A stretch of DNA of 40,418 nucleotides, taken from positions 1-40,418 of the forward strand of contig CAUJKE010000048.1 in NCBI GenBank assembly GCA_963205385.1, given 5' to 3'. Source of the stretch: Planctomycetota bacterium (GTDB lineage Bacteria; Planctomycetota; Planctomycetia; Pirellulales; Pirellulaceae). Each line of letters begins with the position of its first letter. Positions within the stretch are counted from its first letter, which is position 1. Below, in pieces: positions 1 through 6,230 of the stretch. The notes beneath the pieces were generated by a model. That model was not told the DNA's origin. It saw nothing but the letters and a program-made list of their open reading frames with translations, and searched no databases. The position numbers and the translations under genes were made by a program.

Positions 1-323
1 ACAAGCTCGCGGCTTCGACGACCGCCGAACTCAAAGCGCTCAGCGATCGATTGTCTCGGCAGCTTTCGTATTTGCTCGAACCGATTTCGCTGATCGAATG
101 CGACGCGGATAGCGCCACCGTGCAATTGCGGTCGAATCCGCCGCAGCAGGACGAGGACAAGACCAGTTACTACGAGATTGTCGCCCGCCGGGGCGGCTCG
201 ATCATGCTCTGCCGGTATCTGAAACAGCCGGGGACTGTGCGGCAGATTACCCCGTCCAACCTCACCCACGAAGTCTTGGCGCGTCTCGGCGACGACTTCG
301 TCACGGCGGTGGAAGCGATGTAG
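1..323 (+). CDS. 3' end of an unrecognised protein (partial at left edge)
   Basis: The frame is open from base 3 to a TAG stop at 321-323, giving the last 106 residues of a protein whose start lies outside the window. A TTG codon at 51 lies in the frame but has no ribosome binding site and is probably internal. The fragment begins with an Ala/Leu-rich, probably helical stretch and then a compact alternating-strand segment (SYYEIVARRGGSIMLCRY). I do not recognise the family and see no catalytic motif, signal peptide or membrane segment in the visible part. The reading-frame choice is fairly secure because no better frame covers the region; the function is unknown. Confidence 0.6.
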   Translation, partial: KLAASTTAELKALSDRLSRQLSYLLEPISLIECDADSATVQLRSNPPQQDEDKTSYYEIVARRGGSIMLCRYLKQPGTVRQITPSNLTHEVLARLGDDFVTAVEAM

Positions 324-364
324 CGCGGCGCCGCGTGGCCTGCCATTTGCGCCTGTGGTTTGTA

Positions 365-382
365 AAACGGGAATAACCGTTT
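365..382. promoter_or_regulatory. 6-bp inverted repeat upstream of the HTH-EIIA gene
   Basis: AAACGG, six bases, then CCGTTT form a perfect inverted repeat about 80 bp upstream of the HTH-EIIA start and 40 bp after the previous stop. A TATCAT hexamer at 403-408 could be a -10 element but has no good -35. The repeat could be an operator for the neighbouring HTH protein or part of a weak terminator. There is no T-tract, so I cannot decide. Confidence 0.3.
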
Positions 383-460
383 CCCTCGCGCCGGCGAACC
401 GCTATCATACAACGAGCATTTTGGCTTTATCCACATTTTCGCTCGTGGTGGTAGGCGTCC

Positions 461-1180
461 ATGGCCGCTGAGGATTTCGATCTCAATTCGCTCGCGAACT
501 ACCTGCATCTGGCGCCCCAACAGGTGCAGAAGATGGCGGAGCGCGGCAAACTGCCGGGGCGCAAATTGCAAGGCGAGTGGCGATTCTCCGCGCCGGAGAT
601 TCATCATTGGCTGGAAGATCGCATCGGCGCCTCGGAAGACGACGCCGAATTGATCCAGGTCGAGGAGGTCCTGGATCAAGGCCTCCCCAACGAGCCAGCG
701 GTAGAGGCCTCCCTCTCGATTGCCAGGCTCCTGCCGGTCGAGGCAATTGCGATTCCGCTGCTGGCGAAGACGCGCAATGCCGTGCTGCAGAAAATGGCGG
801 AACTGGCCGCGGACACGGGACTGTTGTGGGATCCCGACAAGATGGTCGAAGCGCTTCGTGCGCGTGAAAGTCTGCATCCCACCGCGCTTGATAATGGAGT
901 CGCGCTGCTGCACCCGCGGCGGCCGCTGGCCAACATGCTGGCCGAACCGTTCATCGCGCTGGGCATTACGTCGTCCGGCGTGCCGTTTGGTTCTTCGACG
1001 GGACAGCTAACCGATATTTTCTTTTTGATCGGCGCGACGGATGATCGCGAACATTTGCGGATGCTGGCCCGACTCAGCCGCGTCCTGCAAGATGAAAGCC
1101 TGCTGGAAGCACTGCGGAGCGCGGCGGATCCGCGTTCCGCTCACGAGTTACTCGCCGCGCGCGATAGCGAACTCCCCTAA
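461..1180 (+). CDS. Helix-turn-helix / PTS EIIA (type 2) fusion regulator
   Basis: This 239-residue protein joins two domains. Residues about 8-58 form an excisionase/MerR-like helix-turn-helix (LANYLHLAPQQVQKMAERGK followed by a GEWRF wing and an HHWLEDRI helix). Residues about 88-235 match the fructose/mannitol-type PTS EIIA fold, including RESLHPTALDNGVALLHPR. In that motif H151 corresponds to the His that EIIA domains receive phosphate on from HPr. No EIIB, EIIC, HPr or EI gene is nearby, so a role as a phosphorylation-responsive DNA-binding regulator is more likely than sugar transport; that is inference. The ATG at 461 keeps the complete HTH. The next gene starts 11 bp after this stop, suggesting an operon. 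The domain calls are solid; the regulon is unknown. Confidence 0.85.
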   Translation: MAAEDFDLNSLANYLHLAPQQVQKMAERGKLPGRKLQGEWRFSAPEIHHWLEDRIGASEDDAELIQVEEVLDQGLPNEPAVEASLSIARLLPVEAIAIPLLAKTRNAVLQKMAELAADTGLLWDPDKMVEALRARESLHPTALDNGVALLHPRRPLANMLAEPFIALGITSSGVPFGSSTGQLTDIFFLIGATDDREHLRMLARLSRVLQDESLLEALRSAADPRSAHELLAARDSELP

Positions 1181-1191
1181 CAGCCCCGCTT

Positions 1192-2037
1192 ATGTCCGCA
1201 CGGAAGCCACGACCGACGGTGCTCTTGATTGGCGACGCGACGCGCGCTGATTTTCGCTCAGCCACTCAGTATTTGCAGAGCGAGACGAACCTGTTGACCG
1301 CCGCGTCCTGCGCCGCCGCGAGTGAGCTTTTCGCGGCTATCGAGGTTCCCGCGCCGCAGTGGATCGTGTTGGCGACCCCGCAGCGCGGCGCGTTCGCCAC
1401 GTGCGAAGTGGAAGCTTTGCATACCCAAGCGCCGCTGGCGAAGCTGGTGCAGTTGCTCGGCGGTTGGTGCGAAGGCGAAACGCGCACCGGCCGCCCACTG
1501 CGAGGCGTGACGCGGGCGGCTTGGACATCGTTTGTTTCGCGCGCGCAGGCCGAGCTACACCCTCAATCACGCTTGGGCTATGCCGGTTGGTCCTTGCCCC
1601 GCACGGCCACGCCGCACGATGTGGCCCTGCTGACGCGGGCCAGCGTGTCACAATCGATAGTCACAGGCGGTTTGGTCGCGGTGGTCGCGGTGGGCCGAGA
1701 AGACTACTTGGCGCTCGCCGATGCGCTGGCCGCTTGCGGTTGCCAGGCATGTTGGCGCCGCGATGGCTCACTCCCCAGCGAAGCTCAAGGCATTGTGTGG
1801 GCGGGAACGAGCCTGACCGCTTCGCAACAGCAGCGCTGGCGGCAGTTACGACAAGCCGCCGGCGCGCGACCTATCGTGGCGCTGCTCGACTTCCCTCGTT
1901 GGCAGGAAGTGGCGGAGTTGCTGGACAACGGCGCGACGACCGTCATCGCCAAACCATTTCTGCTCGGCGATTTACGCGCGGGGTTCGCGCAAGCAGGTCT
2001 GCTCGGCGCTGCGCCGTCCCAGAAGCTGTCCGCGTAA
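1192..2037 (+). CDS. Degenerate response-regulator-receiver-like protein
   Basis: This 281-residue protein lies 11 bp after the HTH-EIIA gene. Both ends look like worn receiver domains. Residues 8-50 begin with a strand followed by an acidic turn (PTVLLIGDATRADF) and a helix. The C-terminal part has the final strand, a GATTVIAKPF segment with the receiver-type Lys-Pro pair, and a closing helix. The strand that should carry the phospho-accepting Asp reads GIVWAGTS, so the Asp appears to be missing. I see no output domain. A phosphorylation-independent interaction domain partnering the upstream regulator is a reasonable inference. Homology is weak, so the receiver assignment is tentative; that the gene is real is well supported by full-length coding and tight spacing. 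Confidence 0.65.
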   Translation: MSARKPRPTVLLIGDATRADFRSATQYLQSETNLLTAASCAAASELFAAIEVPAPQWIVLATPQRGAFATCEVEALHTQAPLAKLVQLLGGWCEGETRTGRPLRGVTRAAWTSFVSRAQAELHPQSRLGYAGWSLPRTATPHDVALLTRASVSQSIVTGGLVAVVAVGREDYLALADALAACGCQACWRRDGSLPSEAQGIVWAGTSLTASQQQRWRQLRQAAGARPIVALLDFPRWQEVAELLDNGATTVIAKPFLLGDLRAGFAQAGLLGAAPSQKLSA

Positions 2038-2089
2038 GGCGATGTTTCGAGGTCGAGGCCAGTGAAAAGCAGTTCGTCGCGGCGGCTAA

Positions 2090-2119
2090 CGGGAGCGAAA
2101 CGGGACGCCTTCGTTCCCG
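2090..2119. terminator. Hairpin between convergent genes
   Basis: CGGGAGCGAA pairs with TTCGTTCCCG (one G-T wobble) around a 10-base loop. It sits in the 86-bp gap between the convergent pseudo-receiver gene and lhgO, 4 bp past the lhgO stop. A bidirectional terminator is likely from position, but there is no long T-run. Confidence 0.5.
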
Positions 2120-2123
2120 AAAC

Positions 2124-3323
2124 TCAGTCCAACTGCTTCGCCAATTGATCGACGACGAGGCTGCCGATGTTGAGCGCCGAGGTCGCGGCCGGGCTGGGGG
2201 CGTTGAGGATGTTGATGACGCGGTCGGACGCTTCAATCAAAAAATCGTCCGCGAGTTGTCCCTGCGGCAAGACCGCCTGCGCTCGCACGCCGGCGCGGGC
2301 GGGAACCAAATGTTCGCTCCGCACTTCCGGCATCAACCGTTGCAACGCGCGCACGAACGCCGCTTTGCTGAACGAACGCCACATTTCTCCCAGGCCAACC
2401 GGCCAATACTTCCACGCCAGGCGCAAGAAGCCCCGATAGCACAACGCCTCACCCAGATCGCGGAAGTTGATATCCAGCTTGTGATAGCCTTCCCGCGCGA
2501 AGGCCAGTACGGCGTTGGGGCCGCATTCGACCCCCCCTTCGATCATCCGCGTGAAATGCACGCCGAGAAACGGAAAGTTGGGATTGGGGACGGGATAGAT
2601 CAAGTTCCGGCAGAGATGCTCCGCTTCCGGCTGGAGTTCGTAATACTCGCCGCGAAACGGAATGATTTGCGAAGCGAACGTTTGCCCCGTGCGGCGCGCG
2701 ACGCGGTCGCTATAGAGCCCGGCGCAGGTGATGGCGTAGCGCGCGTATATTTCGCCCCGCGACGTTTCGACCACGAGCGGCCGGCCATTGTCGCGCCGCA
2801 GTTTGTGAAAGCGCGTCTCGAGTAAGATTTCGCTCCCGGCGGCGGTTACGAGTTCGGCCAGCTTCTCGCACACGCGGCGATAATTCACGATGCCTGCTTC
2901 GGGAACGTGAATCGCCTCCAGCCCCGCCGCGTGCGGTTCGAGTTCGCGCAAGCGGGAAGCATCAATCCGCTCGCAGGCGACGCCGTTCTCTCGCCCGCGA
3001 GCCAAAATGTTTTCGAGCAGCGGCAGTTCGTTCGGCTCGACGGCGACGATCACTTTGCCGCAGATCTCGAACGGGATGCCGTGCTTGGTGCAAAATGCTT
3101 GCATCGCCAGCTTGCCAGCGCGACAGTTTTTCGCGCGGAGCGTGCCGGGCTTGTAGTAAATGCCGGAGTGGAGCACGCCGGAGTTATAGCTGGATTGATG
3201 GACAGCTACCGACGACTCCTTCTCGATCACCATCACGCGCTGCGCGGGGTAGCGCTGCGTGAGGTGGTAGGCCGTCGCCAACCCCACAATGCCGCCCCCT
3301 ACAATCAACGTGTCGCATTGCAT
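2124..3323 (-). CDS. lhgO: L-2-hydroxyglutarate oxidase, FAD-dependent
   Basis: This 399-residue protein belongs to the DAO/glycerol-3-phosphate oxidase superfamily and most resembles LhgO, which oxidises L-2-hydroxyglutarate to 2-oxoglutarate and passes electrons on. The FAD dinucleotide-binding motif is at residues 9-14 (GGGIVG) with the acidic ribose-binding residue in VIEKE. The family-typical HQSSYNSGVLHSGIYY follows at about residue 43, and FRGEYYEL lies in the substrate half. The C-terminus carries NAPSPAATSALNIG, as in LhgO. The length is usual for the family. The ATG at 3323 is 11 bp downstream of the stop of the small thiamine-binding-like gene, so the two are probably cotranscribed. 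Other DAO-family oxidases are the alternative. Confidence 0.88.
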   Translation of the reverse strand: MQCDTLIVGGGIVGLATAYHLTQRYPAQRVMVIEKESSVAVHQSSYNSGVLHSGIYYKPGTLRAKNCRAGKLAMQAFCTKHGIPFEICGKVIVAVEPNELPLLENILARGRENGVACERIDASRLRELEPHAAGLEAIHVPEAGIVNYRRVCEKLAELVTAAGSEILLETRFHKLRRDNGRPLVVETSRGEIYARYAITCAGLYSDRVARRTGQTFASQIIPFRGEYYELQPEAEHLCRNLIYPVPNPNFPFLGVHFTRMIEGGVECGPNAVLAFAREGYHKLDINFRDLGEALCYRGFLRLAWKYWPVGLGEMWRSFSKAAFVRALQRLMPEVRSEHLVPARAGVRAQAVLPQGQLADDFLIEASDRVINILNAPSPAATSALNIGSLVVDQLAKQLD

Positions 3324-3334
3324 AGGGCGCGGAA

Positions 3335-3649
3335 TCAGTCCGAGGTTTTGAGTTTGCGACCGAGTTTTGCTTCCACGCTCGCGACTTTGCTTTTCAAGCT
3401 GCCGCTATGACCGGCTCGGTAATCGAGTTTCGCGGCGCAAGTGACGCGGTCGCAATCGGCGGCCACCGCCTCGACGCACTGCTTCAGGACCGCGAGCACC
3501 TCGTCGAGTTCCCCTTCAACGACGGTTCCCATGGGGTTCAGGCGATAATCGAGGCCGCTCCGATCGATGATGTCGAGACTGCGAGCCACATACTGACTGA
3601 TGCTCTCGCCCTTTCCAAGCGGTGTGATGCTGAATTCGAGCAAGGCCAT
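3335..3649 (-). CDS. MTH1187/UPF0045-family thiamine-binding-like protein
   Basis: This 104-residue protein matches the MTH1187/YkoF-type small ferredoxin-fold family, whose characterised members bind thiamine or related ligands. The hallmarks are MALLEFSITPLGKGESIS at the N-terminus, the NPMGTVVEGELDEVL turn after the second strand, and a central helix carrying the Cys-containing segment. An unusually good ribosome binding site for this region (GGAGGAG, on the minus strand at 3657-3663, 7 bases from the ATG) fixes the start at 3649. It precedes lhgO by 11 bp. There is no transport or biosynthesis gene beside it, so its ligand here is unknown. Confidence 0.85.
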   Translation of the reverse strand: MALLEFSITPLGKGESISQYVARSLDIIDRSGLDYRLNPMGTVVEGELDEVLAVLKQCVEAVAADCDRVTCAAKLDYRAGHSGSLKSKVASVEAKLGRKLKTSD

Positions 3650-3669
3650 GGGAATTCTCCTCCAAGTAA

Positions 3670-3765
3670 GACAGGCATCCAGCCTGTCGGAAACGTAAGA
3701 CAGGCTTCCGACCCTGTCCGGTTCTCAAAAACGACCATCTAGTCACTGCGAAAGGCTGGAAGCCT
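3670..3765. repeat. Three short inverted-repeat units of the GACAGGC..GCCTGTC type
   Basis: Three related hairpin units lie within 96 bp of intergenic DNA. Unit 1 (3670-3688) is perfect: GACAGGC, five bases, GCCTGTC. Unit 2 (3699-3718) pairs GACAGGC with CCCTGTC (one mismatch). Unit 3 (3753-3765) keeps AGGCT and AGCCT, followed by GTCC. Units 1 and 2 are also direct repeats preceded by the same GTAA. They resemble dispersed REP-like intergenic elements; whether they occur elsewhere in the genome cannot be seen from this window. The rest of 3650-4005 holds no gene I can support. Confidence 0.65.
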
Positions 3766-4005
3766 GTCCTAGTTGGGTGGTTCATGCTAGCGGAAACTTT
3801 GACGCCTGAGGCAAAACAGTTCAATCCACTACAACCGGAACTCCGAGATTCAATCCAAGGATAGCATGCCTCAAGCGAATCCCTCCTAAAGTAGCCCTGG
3901 CCCTAGTATCGCACGTTTCCACAGTCATTTGTGCGCCAAAAACCTGGCCTGTCCCGAAACGCACCCCGCCGCTACACTCCTGCCCCCAACAGGCTTGGGC
4001 AACTC

Positions 4006-4995
4006 ATGAGACCAACTGTGAATTTTCGCTCCCTTGTTTTGAGTCTGGCGTGTACGGCAACAGCGCTCGTTGTCGCCGGTCAGGCTGCTGCGCAGGACTT
4101 TCGCCTCCCATCGGTGATCGACGAGGGGGAGCCCTACGTTGGCGCGCCGGTCGAAAGTGTCGTCACGGGGCCGGACTTCGAGATGCTCGACGCGGATACG
4201 TATATCGATCCTGATAATCCGTTCAACCATGATGAATATTGGCATTGGCAGTTGTTGCCCAAAGGCCTGGTGTATCGTTCGTACCTGGCAAGCACCAAAG
4301 ACTCGCGGATGTATGGCGGTGTGAACGAAGCTCGCGACGACAGCACGTTCTGGGATGCCACGCTCGGTGCGCGCGTGGGAATCTTTCGGTACGGCACCAG
4401 TGATTATATCCTGCCGGACGGTTTTGAGGTCGATGTGGAAGGCTCCGCGCAAGTGCGGCTCGATGTGCCGGAGAATGTCGACGTGCGGAGCGTCGATTTT
4501 CGAGGCGGCGTGCCGATTACCTATGGCGTGGGCCAGCATCGCTTCAAGACGGGATACTACCATCTCAGCTCGCACTTGGGCGATGAGTTTTTGTTGATGT
4601 ATCCCGATTACCCGCGGCTAAATTTCGCGCGCGACGTGTTGCTCTTAGGTTATTCCTACTATGCCACGCCGAACCTCCGTTTCTATGGCGAAGCGGGGTG
4701 GGCGTTTTACAGCATTGTGAGCGAACCTTGGGAGTTTCAGTTCGGCATCGACTACGCGCCGCAGCAGCGGACCGGCTTTCGCGGCGCGCCGTTTTTCGCG
4801 GTCAACGGCCACATTCGCCAGGAAATGGATTGGGGCGGCAATTTCACCGCGCAAGTCGGTTGGGCCTGGCGCGCGGATAATGGCCCGCAACTATTGCGCG
4901 CCGGCTTTCAGTATTTCAACGGCGCAAACAACCAATACTCGTTCTACGCCTCCAGCGAGGAGATCTTCGGCTTCGGGCTGTGGTACGATTTCTAA
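4006..4995 (+). CDS. DUF1207-family outer-membrane-type protein
   Basis: This 329-residue protein has a signal peptide of about 30 residues ending near GQAAAQ. The ATG at 4006 puts this peptide exactly at the N-terminus, whereas the ATG at 3931 would add 25 implausible residues. The mature protein is rich in alternating aromatic and polar strands and ends in LWYDF, typical of an outer-membrane beta barrel. Diagnostic segments are LLPKGLVYRSYLASTKDSRM and GYYHLSSHLGDE, the latter characteristic of DUF1207 as I recall it. The role of DUF1207 is not known; porin-like or lipid-associated functions are guesses. The stop TAA overlaps the ATG of the next gene by one base, so the pair should be translationally coupled. 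Confidence 0.8.
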   Translation: MRPTVNFRSLVLSLACTATALVVAGQAAAQDFRLPSVIDEGEPYVGAPVESVVTGPDFEMLDADTYIDPDNPFNHDEYWHWQLLPKGLVYRSYLASTKDSRMYGGVNEARDDSTFWDATLGARVGIFRYGTSDYILPDGFEVDVEGSAQVRLDVPENVDVRSVDFRGGVPITYGVGQHRFKTGYYHLSSHLGDEFLLMYPDYPRLNFARDVLLLGYSYYATPNLRFYGEAGWAFYSIVSEPWEFQFGIDYAPQQRTGFRGAPFFAVNGHIRQEMDWGGNFTAQVGWAWRADNGPQLLRAGFQYFNGANNQYSFYASSEEIFGFGLWYDF

Positions 4996-6044
4996 TGGGG
5001 ACGCAGGACGTTGTCGATCAGGTGCTCGCTGCGTGGAGGGGGGACGCGCGGCAGGTTCGCTGTGAGTATCTAGCCGGGGCCGGGGGATTTAGCGGCGCGC
5101 AACTGTGGCGCGTGGAACTCGTGAGTCCACCTCAAGCGCTCTGCCTGCGTCGTTGGCCGGACCAACAGCAAGACATTGAGCGATTGCGCGAGATTCACCG
5201 CGCGCAGCACTGGGCGGCGCGCCAACTCCCATTTGTTCCTTTGCTGTGCGCGACGCCCGCAGGCGAAACGTTAGTCGCCGCTGATGGCGCCTGGTGGGAA
5301 CTCGCGGCGTGGCTTCCCGGCGCGGCGAATTATCATCAACGGCCATCCGAACAAAAGCTAATCGCGGCCCTGCACGCCGTCGCCCGGTTGCATCTCTGCT
5401 GGGGAGCGCTCGCCGCCACCGATGCGCTCTCATCGTCACCCCCGCCGGCCATCGTGCGGCGATTGGAACGGCTCACGTGGTTAGAAACAAGCGGCATCGC
5501 GGCTATCCGCAAGGCACTTGCGGATGGGCCGGCGATTGCGGACGCGATTCAAGGTTTGCCGCTTCGGGCGGTGCGGCTATTAACACTATTCGAGGCGTTC
5601 GCGCCGGCGCTGCGTCAGCAACTAACGCGCGCTGTGCACTTAACTGTCCCGCTGCAAACTTGCCTCCGCGACATTTGGTGCGAGCATGTTCTTTTCAGCG
5701 GGGACAATGTGACGGGAATCGTGGACTACGGCGCGTTAGGCGTGGACACCGTTGCCGCCGACGTGGCTCGCTTGTTGGGAAGTCTCGCGCGAGATGATGC
5801 GGAAGCGTGGCAAACTGGGCTAAAAGCGTATCAAGAGCATCGCCTGCTGTCGGTTGACGAAGTGGCGCTCGTGGCGGCGTGTGACTTTGCCAACGCGCTC
5901 CTGTCCGGCATGAATTGGCTGGTCTGGCTGCTGGTGGAACAGCGGCATTTTGAGAATCACGCGAACGTTCTCGCACGCATCGACGAATCGCTCGCTCGAA
6001 TGGAGTATCGAAAGCAACAATCAGCGATTTGGTATCCAGAATGA
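4995..6044 (+). CDS. Phosphotransferase (APH/choline-kinase fold) with degenerate catalytic loop
   Basis: This 349-residue protein has the aminoglycoside-phosphotransferase/choline-kinase layout. A glycine-containing N-terminal segment (LAGAGGFSGAQLWRVE) is followed by LRRWP at the strand that normally bears the ATP-contacting Lys. The catalytic loop reads CLRDIWCEHVLF and the metal-binding motif GIVDYGA. D226 and D244 are retained, but the His and Asn of the usual HxDxxxxN loop are replaced by Leu and His. The start is the ATG at 4995, inside TAATG, overlapping the DUF1207 stop; a GTG five codons upstream is less likely. The substrate is unknown, and a non-antibiotic small molecule or lipid head group is at least as likely as a drug. 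The coupling suggests a shared role with the DUF1207 protein. Confidence 0.78.
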   Translation: MGTQDVVDQVLAAWRGDARQVRCEYLAGAGGFSGAQLWRVELVSPPQALCLRRWPDQQQDIERLREIHRAQHWAARQLPFVPLLCATPAGETLVAADGAWWELAAWLPGAANYHQRPSEQKLIAALHAVARLHLCWGALAATDALSSSPPPAIVRRLERLTWLETSGIAAIRKALADGPAIADAIQGLPLRAVRLLTLFEAFAPALRQQLTRAVHLTVPLQTCLRDIWCEHVLFSGDNVTGIVDYGALGVDTVAADVARLLGSLARDDAEAWQTGLKAYQEHRLLSVDEVALVAACDFANALLSGMNWLVWLLVEQRHFENHANVLARIDESLARMEYRKQQSAIWYPE

Positions 6045-6113
6045 ACCATCTTGCGATCCCCAACGTATAGGGGGCCGTGCGAACCGAGTCATCACTTGCC
6101 GCACCGACTCGCG

Positions 6114-6142
6114 TTGATCGCATCCCCCGCCGGAAATAGAAT
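6114..6142 (+). promoter_or_regulatory. Candidate sigma-70-type promoter of the DsbD-like gene
   Basis: TTGATC (6114-6119), a 17-bp spacer and TAGAAT (6137-6142) resemble a vegetative promoter. It would give a leader of about 80 bases before the ATG at 6231 and lies outside the phosphotransferase gene. Sequence match only. Confidence 0.4.
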
Positions 6143-6230
6143 GAACCGCCCTCCCAAGACATTCCAACTTTCTCCGCAATCGACCCCGATCGCACACAGC
6201 GGTCGTCGGTCCAAGGGAAGCCTGAACATC

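Noticed and set aside
1359..2825. 488-codon plus-strand open frame
   Set aside because: It overlaps the pseudo-receiver gene and runs antisense to lhgO. Its translation is Arg/Ala/Gly-rich with no family similarity, as expected of a shadow frame in GC-rich DNA.
4995..6044. Aminoglycoside resistance gene
   Set aside because: The fold matches, but the catalytic loop is degenerate and the context is an envelope gene, so a resistance label is not supported.
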